Assembly (NCBI GenBank): GCA_947303085.1
Contig: CAMYXP010000002.1
Coordinates: 124,001 to 188,000 of the forward strand
Origin: an uncultured Bacteroidales bacterium
Lineage (GTDB): Bacteria > Bacteroidota > Bacteroidia > Bacteroidales > F082
Length of the DNA: 64,000 nucleotides
Reading direction: 5' to 3'
The notes below the pieces were generated by a model. The model searched no databases. It was not told where the DNA came from and was given only the letters and a program-made list of their open reading frames with translations. Of this stretch, positions 45,603 to 54,114 are shown in pieces. The stretch's first letter is position 1. The number at the start of each line of letters is the position of its first letter. The translations under genes and the position numbers were made by a program.

Positions 45603-46271
45603 ATGGTCAAGGAAAATTTGGAAAAAGTCAGGGCTACTATCCCTTCGGGAGTTTTATTGGTAGCTGTTTCAAAAACAAAACCTGTTGAAGACATTCAAGA
45701 AGCCTACGATGCCGGACAGCGTGTTTTCGGCGAAAACCATGCGCTCGAGATGCGCGACAAACACGAGGTTCTGCCCAAGGACATCGACTGGCATTTCATC
45801 GGGCATCTGCAGACGAATAAGATAAAATACATCATCTCTTTCGCGAGGATGATTCATTCCATCGACACCTTTAATTTATTACAGGCTGTGAACAAAGAGG
45901 CGGCAAAGCATAATGTGGTTGTCGACTGCCTGCTGCAGTTCCACATCGCCGAAGAGGAGACGAAATTCGGTTTGGATATAAACGAGGCAAATGAAATCCT
46001 GACATCCGACGAATATAAATCGATGAAAAACATCCGTCTTTGCGGCGTGATGGGCATGGCGACCAACACCGACGACATGGATCAGGTGAGAAAAGAATTC
46101 CGTCATCTGAAAGAGATTTTCACAACCTTAAAATCAAAGTATTTCGCTGACTGCGAATGGTTTAAGGAGATTTCAATGGGAATGTCGCACGATTATCCGA
46201 TTGCCATCGAAGAAGGATCGACGATGGTAAGAGTAGGAAGTAAGATTTTTGGAGAACGAAATTATAATTAA
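45603..46271 (+). CDS. YggS-family pyridoxal phosphate homeostasis protein
   Basis: The 222-residue protein has an alanine-racemase-like TIM barrel with VAVSKTKPVEDIQEAYDAG (PLP lysine in SKTKP), FGENHALEM, WHFIGHLQTNKIKY, MGMATNTDD and the PLP-phosphate-binding SMGMSHDYPIAIEEGSTMVR (in part). These proteins bind PLP and keep its free level and the amino-acid pools in balance; no catalytic activity is known. The length is typical. Confidence 0.94.
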   Translation: MVKENLEKVRATIPSGVLLVAVSKTKPVEDIQEAYDAGQRVFGENHALEMRDKHEVLPKDIDWHFIGHLQTNKIKYIISFARMIHSIDTFNLLQAVNKEAAKHNVVVDCLLQFHIAEEETKFGLDINEANEILTSDEYKSMKNIRLCGVMGMATNTDDMDQVRKEFRHLKEIFTTLKSKYFADCEWFKEISMGMSHDYPIAIEEGSTMVRVGSKIFGERNYN

Positions 46272-46278
46272 CAAACCC

Positions 46279-46400
46279 GTCATTTCGACTGAAGCGAAGC
46301 GAAATGGAGACCTGAGCGAAGCGAAAGCATTCGCCAAAGGCGAATAAATCTCAGACAATTGAAGAAGATTCCTCCGCTCCCTGCGGTCGGTCGGAATGAC
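46279..46400. repeat. Composite REP-like element with internal hairpin
   Basis: Outer inverted arms (GTCATTTCGACT near 46279 and GGTCGGAATGAC near 46389) enclose GAAGCGAAGC repeats and the perfect hairpin ATTCGCC-AAA-GGCGAAT (46329-46345). It fills most of the 143-base gap between yggS and nadE and is the longest copy of the family in the window. Confidence 0.65.
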
Positions 46401-46414
46401 AAATAAATAGGAAT

Positions 46415-47161
46415 ATGAACAATTTTAATGCAAAAGAGGTAAAAGACCGTGTGGTTCAATGGATTAGAGACTGGTTTGAGGTTAATGGCAAGGGCTGCAA
46501 CGCCGTCATCGGCATCTCAGGAGGCAAGGACAGCTCGATAGTGGCCGGCCTGTGCGTCGAGGCACTCGGCAAAGACCGCGTTTACGGCGTGACTATGCCA
46601 AACGGAGTGCAGAAAGACATTTCCGACAGCATGAAGCTCATCAACCACCTCGGGATAAAATATTTTTGTGTGAACATTGGCGAGACCTACAACGCCTTGA
46701 TGGCTGAGGTCAAGAAACAGCTCTCGACGCTCGACAAAGACGTTGCTAATCAGACAGTTATCAACATGCCACCACGTTTGAGGATGACCGCTTTGTATGC
46801 CGTTTCGCAGTCGGTGAACGGCCGCGTGGCAAACACCTGCAACCTCTCCGAAGACTGGGTCGGCTACAGCACGCGCTACGGCGACGCGGCGGGCGACTTC
46901 TCCCCTCTCGGCGGACTCACGGTGCAGGAGGTGAAAGCCATCGGAAAAGAGTTGGGATTGCCTATCGAATTGGTTGAAAAAACGCCATCTGACGGATTAT
47001 GCGGCAAGAGCGACGAGGACAATCTAGGTTTCACCTACGCCACTTTGGATAAATACATCCGCACTGGAGTTTGCGAAGACCCTGATATCAAGGCGAAAAT
47101 TGACGACAAGCATGCGAAGAATCTGTTCAAGTTAGAGCCGATTCCGCATTTCAGTCTGTAG
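46415..47161 (+). CDS. nadE: Ammonia-dependent NAD(+) synthase
   Basis: NadE adenylates nicotinic acid adenine dinucleotide and amidates it to NAD+. The 248-residue protein has the PP-loop GISGGKDSSIVAGLC, the central VANTCNLSEDWVGYSTRYGD and the C-terminal KTPSDGLCGKSDEDNLGFTY. It lacks a glutaminase domain, so ammonia should be the nitrogen source. The upstream gap is filled by a REP-like element and no clear promoter is seen; read-through from yggS is possible. A strong hairpin follows the stop. Confidence 0.95.
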   Translation: MNNFNAKEVKDRVVQWIRDWFEVNGKGCNAVIGISGGKDSSIVAGLCVEALGKDRVYGVTMPNGVQKDISDSMKLINHLGIKYFCVNIGETYNALMAEVKKQLSTLDKDVANQTVINMPPRLRMTALYAVSQSVNGRVANTCNLSEDWVGYSTRYGDAAGDFSPLGGLTVQEVKAIGKELGLPIELVEKTPSDGLCGKSDEDNLGFTYATLDKYIRTGVCEDPDIKAKIDDKHAKNLFKLEPIPHFSL

Positions 47162-47172
47162 TTTTTAATATC

Positions 47173-47243
47173 AGAAATAATCAAGCAAACAGCAGTCTGG
47201 AAACTATCGTTTCAAAGGCCTGCTTTTTTGCTTGATTATTTCT
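47173..47243. terminator. Bidirectional terminator-like hairpin after nadE
   Basis: Perfect 17-bp arms at 47173-47189 and 47227-47243 (AGAAATAATCAAGCAAA and its complement) enclose a smaller hairpin (GGAAAC-TATC-GTTTC). The right arm runs into the last codons and stop of the convergent PHP gene (47236). Confidence 0.75.
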
Positions 47244-48426
47244 TTCTGATTAGTATTACTACAAGTGCAAAAATTCCGATGTAAATGCCCCACAGCGCCA
47301 CGGTCCAAGGGTAAGAGATGTGATCGAGACGCTGTTTAGTTATATTAGCGGTTTCGTGGCGTGTTACGGGGTTCAGCCACATCGTGGTACCGTCGAAGAA
47401 TGTCAATACTGTGCGGACGTACTGATCGGCAGGCTGGATTTCATAGGAAACATGAAAAACTGAGTCTGCTTTTTTATGATTTTCTTCCTTAAGGACGATG
47501 CCATTTTGTCCGATAAACTCAGCCTTTCTTATTGGTTTTGTGACACTTACAGCAAAATCATTATCAAAAAGCCTCGCGCTATTTAAATAAGGTATGTCGC
47601 GTTTGAAACGCTCGACCTTATGCTCCATCTGTTCCTGTCGGTTCAGGTCGAAGTCGACGCCTACAGCCTTGCCAGAGAGGAGTGCGTCGTAGAGCTGGTT
47701 CGCGTCGTTATCCTTGGCGTTCAAGTAAGTGATTTTCAATGCTATATCGTTGACTTTCAACACGTCATGGGTGTCGTCGTCGGCAATGAGATAAACGAGA
47801 TGACCGTTGGAAAGTGCCATATCCCAATGCTCAGGCGAGTTGACGAAGCCGTTCAATACCTCCAAAACTTTGTAGTTGCTGAGATATTTCATGTCGCGCA
47901 CGTTGTAGCTGCCGTCGACGAAGCTAGGATGTGCCACCGCAACCACCCTGTTCTGCTCGCCTAACTTATTGAGCATGTGTTGTTTATGGCTTAAAGTCTG
48001 GTAGAAAAAATAATCGATGCGGCGTACTTTTTTGGTACCGAGGCATACCTGATGCGTCTTCCAGACGTTGTAGCCGTGCTCGTAACCCGGGATGAAGCCA
48101 GGGTCGCGACCGTCTTCATAGCCGTTCACCTTATTATAATCGGAGATTCCGACATGGTCGTAGCCGAACATACGATACATGCTGTCGTAAACCGCGTTGC
48201 CGTTGTTACGGCCGTTGGTAACGCCGGCGTACTGACGGGTATGTCCGTGGAAGTTGCAGCATTTCCAACAGGTTGAGTCGATATCCTGATAAGGGTTAAG
48301 AAGGTAATCGCCATGAAAAGGCACCGGCTCGTCGAAGACATAAACCGGCACAAAGAGGTTCATCGCGAGGAGAAAGGCGATGAAGGCACCGACTACATAA
48401 AGAAGATATTTAAAAAGACTCTTCAT
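47236..48426 (-). CDS. Membrane-anchored PHP-domain protein
   Basis: The 396-residue protein has an N-terminal membrane helix (about 6-28), a large extracytoplasmic region and a C-terminal helix (about 372-392, ending LIRKK). The middle carries metal-binding motifs of the PHP phosphoesterase superfamily: NFHGHT, GYDHVGISDYN, VVAVAHPSF and ADDDTHD. PHP enzymes are metal-dependent phosphatases or nucleases, mostly cytoplasmic, so a membrane-tethered form facing the periplasm is unusual. The substrate is unknown. A perfect inverted repeat lies between its promoter and start. Confidence 0.7.
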   Translation of the reverse strand: MKSLFKYLLYVVGAFIAFLLAMNLFVPVYVFDEPVPFHGDYLLNPYQDIDSTCWKCCNFHGHTRQYAGVTNGRNNGNAVYDSMYRMFGYDHVGISDYNKVNGYEDGRDPGFIPGYEHGYNVWKTHQVCLGTKKVRRIDYFFYQTLSHKQHMLNKLGEQNRVVAVAHPSFVDGSYNVRDMKYLSNYKVLEVLNGFVNSPEHWDMALSNGHLVYLIADDDTHDVLKVNDIALKITYLNAKDNDANQLYDALLSGKAVGVDFDLNRQEQMEHKVERFKRDIPYLNSARLFDNDFAVSVTKPIRKAEFIGQNGIVLKEENHKKADSVFHVSYEIQPADQYVRTVLTFFDGTTMWLNPVTRHETANITKQRLDHISYPWTVALWGIYIGIFALVVILIRKK

Positions 48427-48440
48427 AACATAAAGCAGCA

Positions 48441-48477
48441 GACAGACGCGGTCTGTCCTTAGAAAATTACAAAATTA
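48441..48477 (-). promoter_or_regulatory. PHP gene promoter with a leader inverted repeat
   Basis: TAATTTTG lies at 48477-48470 on the minus strand. Between it and the ATG at 48426 is the perfect repeat GACAGAC-GCG-GTCTGTC (48441-48457), close to the expected transcript start, where an operator or a 5' hairpin could act. Confidence 0.5.
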
Positions 48478-48541
48478 AGCAATTTTTCTTTTATAACGAA
48501 ATTTTTCACATATTATTTTTCAACCATTGGGTAAAATTCAG

Positions 48542-48549
48542 TATTTTTG
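48542..48549 (+). promoter_or_regulatory. -7 element of the EamA gene
   Basis: TATTTTTG ends five bases before the ATG at 48554, so transcription would begin at or next to the start codon. Confidence 0.5.
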
Positions 48550-48553
48550 CACC

Positions 48554-49447
48554 ATGAAAAACAGAAATTATTTAGTTCACATTGCAGGCGTTACCGCCAT
48601 GATTATCTGGGGGTTATCGTTCATCTGGTCGACGCAGGTGTATCGAAACCTGAACCCGACGGCGACAATTTTTCTGCGTCTTGTGGTGGCTACTGTTTTC
48701 TTCACGGCTATACTTTTCATCTTCAAGTTGAATGAAAAAATCGAGCGCAAGCATCTCGGACTTTTTGCTTTGGCTGCGATGTTCGAGCCATTTCTGTATT
48801 TCATTTTCGAGGGCTACGGCTTGAAAAACACCTCCCCCATCATCGGGTCGGCAATCATCGCGATGATTCCGCTGGTGACGCCTATCGCGGCATCGGTTTT
48901 TCTGAAGGAAAGGCTCACCCCAATGAACATTGTGGGACTTATTGTGTCGTTTCTCGGCGTGATGGTGATGCTAATGAACAAAAATCTCGAGTTTGTGGCA
49001 TCGACCAAAGGCGTGATCTTCCTGTTCTGCGCGGTGCTGGTGGCGGTGGGCTATTCCATCTCTTTAGCAAAGCTTACAAAGCTCTATAAACCATTGACTA
49101 TCACTTGGATGCAGAATATCGTCGGCATGATTTATTTCATCCCGCTGACGATAATCATGGAGCAGTTTGAGCCGTCGAATTTCGCCAACGTGGGCGGTTA
49201 CATAGTGCCGTTGGTGTGCCTCGGCGTGTTATGCAGCGCCATCGCCTACTCGCTTTGGGCGTTCTCGTTCAGCAGGTTGGGCGCGTCGAGAGCTAACGTG
49301 TATACCAACCTGATACCAGTGTTTACTGGCATTTTCAGCTTTATATTAGGCATTGAAGCGCTGTCAAGCAATAAAATATTAGGCATCGTTTTAGTTGTCG
49401 TAGGTTTGATTTTCGCACAGTTAAAAAAGAAGGAGGCAAAGTCATGA
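48554..49447 (+). CDS. EamA/DMT-family transporter
   Basis: The 297-residue protein has ten hydrophobic helices arranged as two EamA repeats (IWGLSFIWSTQVYRNLNPTA at the first; MQNIVGMIYFIPLT and AYSLWAFSFSRLGASRANVY in the second). Members export amino acids or other metabolites; the substrate is not evident. I start at the ATG at 48554 (MKNRNYLVHI). The open frame begins nine codons earlier, but those codons overlap the -7 element. Its stop overlaps the methyltransferase gene start by ATGA. Confidence 0.88.
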   Translation: MKNRNYLVHIAGVTAMIIWGLSFIWSTQVYRNLNPTATIFLRLVVATVFFTAILFIFKLNEKIERKHLGLFALAAMFEPFLYFIFEGYGLKNTSPIIGSAIIAMIPLVTPIAASVFLKERLTPMNIVGLIVSFLGVMVMLMNKNLEFVASTKGVIFLFCAVLVAVGYSISLAKLTKLYKPLTITWMQNIVGMIYFIPLTIIMEQFEPSNFANVGGYIVPLVCLGVLCSAIAYSLWAFSFSRLGASRANVYTNLIPVFTGIFSFILGIEALSSNKILGIVLVVVGLIFAQLKKKEAKS

Positions 49448-50214
49448 TAACGAGCAAGACAAATCCTAAAATCAAGAATATCATTAAGTTAGAGAAAGCT
49501 TCGGAGCGTCGTGAGCAGAATCGTATCCTCATCGAGGGACGACGTGAGATCGAGCGCGCCGTGGCCTGTGGATTTGAAGTTGACACCTTGTTTGTTTGTC
49601 CGGAGATAGCGCGAGAAGGATCCGGAGTGACGGCGCGCTCGATTGAGGAAGTCTCGTTGGACGTGTTCGAAAAGATAGCTTACCGTGAAGGCAGTGACGG
49701 ACTTCTTGCAGTAGCCATTCCAAAATACGCTGATTTACAAGCGTTTAAGCCTAAGAAGAAAAACCCGCTCATCATAGTGTTGGAGACGGTGGAGAAGCCA
49801 GGCAACCTTGGTGCCGTGATGCGTACTGCCGATGCCGCCGGCGTCGACGCGGTCATCATCGCCGACCCGAGAACGGATTTGTACAACCCTAACGCCATCC
49901 GCGCAAGCGTGGGATGCATCTTCTCAGTGCCGTTGTTCGCCTGCTCATCGGAAGAATGCATTAAGTGGCTGAAAAACAATAATATAACGATATATTGCAC
50001 ATATCTGAAAGCCTCCATCGACTATCTCGATGCCGACTTCAAGAAAGCATCTGCCATCGTGATGGGAACTGAGGCGACTGGCATCTCGCAGCAGTGGGTT
50101 GCAGCCGCCGATCAGAACATCATCATCCCAATGAACGGCATCGCTGACTCATTGAATGTGAGCGTGACAACAGCGATTGTGACGTTTGAAGCTGTGAGAC
50201 AGAGAAGAGTTTAG
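49444..50214 (+). CDS. TrmH/SpoU-family RNA 2'-O-methyltransferase
   Basis: The 256-residue protein has an N-terminal substrate-binding domain (LIEGRREIERAV) and a SPOUT knot with NLGAVMRTADAAG, RASVGCIFSVPLF, IVMGTEATGIS and IPMNGIADSLNVSVTTAI. It 2'-O-methylates tRNA or rRNA; the exact site cannot be told. Coupled to the EamA gene by ATGA. Its last codons and TAG stop are already part of the heptad tract that leads to the thioesterase gene. Confidence 0.92.
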   Translation: MITSKTNPKIKNIIKLEKASERREQNRILIEGRREIERAVACGFEVDTLFVCPEIAREGSGVTARSIEEVSLDVFEKIAYREGSDGLLAVAIPKYADLQAFKPKKKNPLIIVLETVEKPGNLGAVMRTADAAGVDAVIIADPRTDLYNPNAIRASVGCIFSVPLFACSSEECIKWLKNNNITIYCTYLKASIDYLDADFKKASAIVMGTEATGISQQWVAAADQNIIIPMNGIADSLNVSVTTAIVTFEAVRQRRV

Positions 50215-50274
50215 AGTGGAGAGTGGAGAGTGTAGAGTAGTTTTAGAGTTTTAAGTGGAAAGTTGAAAGTGTAA
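50207..50274 (+). repeat. Heptad repeat tract from the TrmH-family stop to the thioesterase start
   Basis: Units GAGTTTA (contains the stop TAG), GAGTGGA, GAGTGGA, GAGTGTA are followed by GAGTAG, TTTTAGA, GTTTTAA, GTGGAAA, GTTGAAA and GTGTAAG, ending four bases before the thioesterase ATG. Same composite order as the tracts at 42149 and 51961. Confidence 0.8.
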
Positions 50275-50277
50275 GTA

Positions 50278-51009
50278 ATGGAGAACAATCATTATACAAA
50301 GAATTTCAAGGTGATGTCGAGTTACTGCGACAGCGTGAACCGACTGAGTCCGTTTATGATGCAGACTTTGTTTGAGGAGCTTGCCGACGCCAACGCGACA
50401 TTACTCGGCATCGACCAGCCCACTCTCGGACAACGCGACAACGCTTTTTGGGTGGTCCGTCGCATAAAATTCGAGTTCAAGAGCGAAGTGAAAGACCACG
50501 ACGACGTGATTTTGAAGACATGGCCGTCGGGACCAGAGATTTTGAAGTGTTTCCGTTCGTATCAGATACTGAAAAGTCCTACCGAGCCGGCAGTCAACGC
50601 CTTGGCGGAATGGGTGATTTTAGACAAGGAGACACGTCGCCTGCGTAAGACCGACAGCATCCATTATCCTGATATTCAATTCATTACAGAAAAAGCCTGC
50701 GAACCTACCTTCAAGAAATTCAAAGACATTTTCACCGACGACGACTTCGTTTACGAGAAGACAATCCGTGCCTGCGACATCGACATCTCGCATCACACCA
50801 ACAACACGAAATATTGCATGATGGTTCTCGACTGTTTCTCAACAAAAGAACTGGAAGCAATGACACTCAAGGAGTTAGAGATTCATTACGAGGCTGAGAG
50901 TCTTGAAGGCGATCTTCTGCGCATTTATCGTAAAAAAGTCGACGACGAATGGCATTTCGCGATAAAAAGAGACGGCAAAGTCATCACCTACGCTTATATT
51001 AAAAATTAA
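50278..51009 (+). CDS. Acyl-ACP thioesterase
   Basis: The 243-residue protein has two hot-dog folds of the FatA/FatB-like bacterial acyl-ACP thioesterase family. FKVMSSYCDSVNRLSPF opens the first, ADANATLLGIDQP and FWVVRRIKFEF follow, and ISHHTNNTKYCMMVLDCF carries the catalytic Asn/His region of the second. It releases fatty acids from acyl carrier protein. With the lipid kinase downstream and the acyl-CoA ligase at 35759 it belongs to lipid metabolism. The heptad tract fills the space from the upstream gene. Confidence 0.9.
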   Translation: MENNHYTKNFKVMSSYCDSVNRLSPFMMQTLFEELADANATLLGIDQPTLGQRDNAFWVVRRIKFEFKSEVKDHDDVILKTWPSGPEILKCFRSYQILKSPTEPAVNALAEWVILDKETRRLRKTDSIHYPDIQFITEKACEPTFKKFKDIFTDDDFVYEKTIRACDIDISHHTNNTKYCMMVLDCFSTKELEAMTLKELEIHYEAESLEGDLLRIYRKKVDDEWHFAIKRDGKVITYAYIKN

Positions 51010-51041
51010 TTTGGTGCTTTTAGTAAAATTCCCTATTTTTG
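51010..51041 (+). promoter_or_regulatory. Promoter of the lipid kinase gene
   Basis: TTTG at 51010-51013, a 20-base spacer and TATTTTTG at 51034-51041 match the consensus exactly. The -33 element begins at the first base after the thioesterase stop, so the two genes are packed but separately promoted. Confidence 0.75.
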
Positions 51042-51059
51042 CAAAAATTTGGGAACGAG

Positions 51060-51980
51060 ATGAAGCATATTTTCATTGTTAATACTGTTGCTGGCGAGCA
51101 TTCTTGCCTCAAAGAGGTTGAGAAAGCAATCGCCAACGAGAGCGAAGTCATTGACTATGAATTATTTACACCTGATTCAGCAAAAGATAACGTCGCCCAA
51201 ATAAAAGCTTACCTTGAGGCTCATCCCGACGAGGAAGTGCGTTTTTACGCTTGTGGCGGCGACGGCACTCTTAATAAAGTGGCAAGCGGTATTTATGGTT
51301 ATCCGAATGCCAGCTTGGCTGTCCTAGCTTACGGCTCAGGCAACGACTATATCAAATATTACGCTGATTTACAAACATTTAGAAACGTCGAAAGCACCAT
51401 GCACGGCACTGAAAAACGTGTCGACATAATGAAAGTCAACGATCGTTTCGCACTCAACGCCACACATTTCGGTCTGGACTCTGTTGTGGCGAAAATGATG
51501 AATAAAATCAGGCGTTACCCGATTATCGGAGGCAAGATGTGCTATCCTATCGCGGTGTTTAGGGCGTTTCTGACAGGAATGAGGACGAAGTGCACCGTGT
51601 ACGCCGACGGCGAAAAGCTCAACGACGGGAAAATATGCCTTTGCACCGTAGCTAACGGAAAATACGTTGGCGGCAGCTACAAATGCGCACCTCGCTCGCT
51701 CAACGACGACGGTCTCATGGAAGTGTGCCTCATCAAGCCGGTTTCGAGACTCAAATTCGCGATATTGAAGAAACATTACACCAACGGCACGCATCTCGAC
51801 AATCCGAAATTTGACAAATACATCGTTTATCGCAGAGCGAAACAAGTGGTTATTGAAGGCGGCAAAGGGTTCTGCGTTTCTTTGGACGGCGAGATTTTAG
51901 AGGGAGAAAAAATTGTGGTGGAGAATAAACAGCAGGCTATAAGATTTGTGGTACCTAATAGTGTAGAGTTTAGAGTTTAG
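51060..51980 (+). CDS. Diacylglycerol/lipid kinase family protein
   Basis: The 306-residue protein has the DAGK catalytic motif ACGGDGTLNKVASGI and AYGSGNDYIKYY, then a C-terminal beta-rich half (CTVANGKYVGGSYKCAP). It phosphorylates a lipid with ATP, probably diacylglycerol or a related lipid. The start is the ATG at 51060 (MKHIFIVNTVAG); an ATG seven codons earlier lies within the promoter region. The last residues (SVEFRV) and the stop are encoded by 7-bp repeats. Confidence 0.9.
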   Translation: MKHIFIVNTVAGEHSCLKEVEKAIANESEVIDYELFTPDSAKDNVAQIKAYLEAHPDEEVRFYACGGDGTLNKVASGIYGYPNASLAVLAYGSGNDYIKYYADLQTFRNVESTMHGTEKRVDIMKVNDRFALNATHFGLDSVVAKMMNKIRRYPIIGGKMCYPIAVFRAFLTGMRTKCTVYADGEKLNDGKICLCTVANGKYVGGSYKCAPRSLNDDGLMEVCLIKPVSRLKFAILKKHYTNGTHLDNPKFDKYIVYRRAKQVVIEGGKGFCVSLDGEILEGEKIVVENKQQAIRFVVPNSVEFRV

Positions 51981-52020
51981 AGTAGTTTTAAAGTTGAGAG
52001 TTAAAAGTTAAAAATTAAAA
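51961..52020 (+). repeat. Heptad repeat tract from the lipid kinase stop to the acyl-CoA synthetase start
   Basis: GTGTAGA, GTTTAGA, GTTTAGA (with the TAG stop inside), GTAG interruption, TTTTAAA, GTTGAGA, GTTAAAA, GTTAAAA, ATTAAAA; the ATG follows nine bases later. The cleanest of the three composite tracts. Confidence 0.85.
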
Positions 52021-52029
52021 TAATTTATC

Positions 52030-54102
52030 ATGATTGCAAAAGAGTTATTAAATCCGAAAAGCATCGTTGTGTGCGGTGCGTCGAGTGACATTCACAAACC
52101 TGGTGGAAAAGCATTGAAAAACCTCTTGGAGAGTCCGTTCAGAGGTCCTGTTTACGCGGTGAACCCGAAAGAGACCGAGGTGCAGGGCGTGAAATGCTAC
52201 GCCAGCGTCAATGACCTCCCGCAGGTGGAATGCGCCATCCTCTGCATCGCAGCCAAGTTCTGCGCTCAGACCGTCGATGTGTTGGCAAAAGAGAAAGGCT
52301 GCAAAGGATTTATCATCATCAGCGCGGGATTCTCGGAGGAGAGCCATGAAGGAGCTGAGATTGAGAAACATATCGTCGACACCATCAACAGCGTCGGCGG
52401 CAGCTTGATTGGTCCTAACTGCACAGGATTCCTCAACGTGAACTACGCCGGATGCTTCGACACTCCTATTCCAAAGCTCGACCCTAAAGGCGTCGACTTC
52501 ATCACAGGCTCAGGAGCAACAGCAGTGTTCATCAAGGAATACGGAATGAGCAACGGACTGAAGTTCAACAGTGTATGGGCAGTGGGCAACAGCGCTCAGC
52601 TCGGTATCGAGGACGTTTTGGAGCACCTCGACGAGACCTTCGACCCAGTGAAGTCGAGTCATGTCATCATGCTTTACATGGAAAAGATCGGTGACCCACA
52701 GAGATTGCTCAAGCACTCACGCAGCCTCATCAACAAAGGATGCCATATCGCAGCTATCAAGTCAGGCGGTTCAGCCGCAGGTTCACGCGCAGCATCGTCA
52801 CACACAGGCGCTCTCGCCACCAACGACGCCGCTGTCGACGCCTTGTTCCGCAAGGCGGGCATCGTGAGATGCAACAACCGTCAGGAGTTGACGACAGTGT
52901 GCGGCGTGTTCATGCACCCTGAAATCAAAGGCAAACGCTGCGCCGTCATCACACACGCAGGCGGTCCTGCAGTTATGCTCACCGATGTTTTAAGCAACGG
53001 CGGCATGGAGGTTCCACCATTGAAAGACCATCCGGCAAGCGCCGCATTGTTGGCAAAACTCTTCGGAGGCTCATCAGTGGGTAACCCTATCGACTTCCTC
53101 GCGACAGGAACAGCCGAGCAGCTCGGATATATCATCGACACAGTTGAAAACGAATACACCGACATCGACTTCTCGGTGGTCATCTTCGGCTCACCGGGAT
53201 TGTTCAGCAACAAAGAGGTTTACGACCTCCTCGACGCTAAGATGAAGACCTGCAAGAAGCCTATCTTCCCGGTTTTGCCTTCAATCATCAACGTGAAGGA
53301 CGAAATTGAGGACTTCATCGCCAAAGGCCGCATCAACTTCCCAGAGGAATGTGTACTCGGTAACGCTATATGCAAGGTTTACAACACACCTAAACCACAG
53401 CCAGAGCATGTTGAGCTGCCGAAGATCGACGTGGCACGCATCCGCAAGACCATCGACCGTTGCAAGTCAGGATACTTAGAGATCGCCGACTATAACGAGT
53501 TGCTTGACGCAGCAGGCATCAGCCGCAAGAAATCAGTGGAAGTCAGCAAAAAAGAAGACGCACTCGCTTTCGCTAAGGAAGTCGGTTGCTCTAAAGACGT
53601 ACCATTGGTGATGAAGGTCGTCGGACCGCTCCACAAATCAGACGTGGGCGGTGTGACACTTGGCGTGAAAGACCTCGACACTGTTGCCAAGGAATTCGAC
53701 CGCTTGATCGTCATCCCTGAGACCTACGCAGTAGAGATGTACCCGATGCTTGACGGTACCGACGTTTACATCGGCGCTATCAAAGATGCCAAGTTCGGAC
53801 ATCAGATTTTCTTCGGCTTGGGCGGTATCTTCATCGAGGTTTTGAAAGACGTGCAATCAGCGTTGGCACCAATCACCGCTGATGAAGCCAAGGAGATGCT
53901 CAAGCAGCTTAAGGGCTATAAGATTCTGCAAGGCGTCCGTGGTCAGGAAGGTGTCAACCTCGACCTCTATGCCGACCAGGTGGCTCGCGTGAGCGCATTA
54001 GTACAGGCAGCACCTGAGATTGCTGAGATGGACCTCAACCCGTTGCTCGGTAACCCGAAGAACGTGGTCGCTGTCGACGCAAGAATCAGAATCGAGAAAT
54101 AA
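52030..54102 (+). CDS. ADP-forming acetyl/acyl-CoA synthetase, fused alpha-beta
   Basis: The 690-residue enzyme converts acyl-CoA, ADP and phosphate to acid, CoA and ATP. The N-terminal CoA-binding and succinyl-CoA-synthetase-like part has VVCGASSDIHKPGGKAL, GPNCTGFLN, ITGSGATAVF and the phospho-His site H258 in SSHTGALA (equivalent to the alpha-subunit His of archaeal ACD). The C-terminal third (about 465-690) is an ATP-grasp domain with VMKVVGPLHKSDVGGVTLGV and MDLNPLLG. Such enzymes make ATP during amino-acid or sugar fermentation. The gene follows the heptad tract. Confidence 0.93.
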   Translation: MIAKELLNPKSIVVCGASSDIHKPGGKALKNLLESPFRGPVYAVNPKETEVQGVKCYASVNDLPQVECAILCIAAKFCAQTVDVLAKEKGCKGFIIISAGFSEESHEGAEIEKHIVDTINSVGGSLIGPNCTGFLNVNYAGCFDTPIPKLDPKGVDFITGSGATAVFIKEYGMSNGLKFNSVWAVGNSAQLGIEDVLEHLDETFDPVKSSHVIMLYMEKIGDPQRLLKHSRSLINKGCHIAAIKSGGSAAGSRAASSHTGALATNDAAVDALFRKAGIVRCNNRQELTTVCGVFMHPEIKGKRCAVITHAGGPAVMLTDVLSNGGMEVPPLKDHPASAALLAKLFGGSSVGNPIDFLATGTAEQLGYIIDTVENEYTDIDFSVVIFGSPGLFSNKEVYDLLDAKMKTCKKPIFPVLPSIINVKDEIEDFIAKGRINFPEECVLGNAICKVYNTPKPQPEHVELPKIDVARIRKTIDRCKSGYLEIADYNELLDAAGISRKKSVEVSKKEDALAFAKEVGCSKDVPLVMKVVGPLHKSDVGGVTLGVKDLDTVAKEFDRLIVIPETYAVEMYPMLDGTDVYIGAIKDAKFGHQIFFGLGGIFIEVLKDVQSALAPITADEAKEMLKQLKGYKILQGVRGQEGVNLDLYADQVARVSALVQAAPEIAEMDLNPLLGNPKNVVAVDARIRIEK

Positions 54103-54114
54103 TATTTCTTGCTA

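Noticed and set aside
50207..52020. Heptad tracts considered as CRISPR or VNTR array
   Set aside because: Units are 7 bp with no unique spacers, so this is not CRISPR; they are short tandem repeats only.
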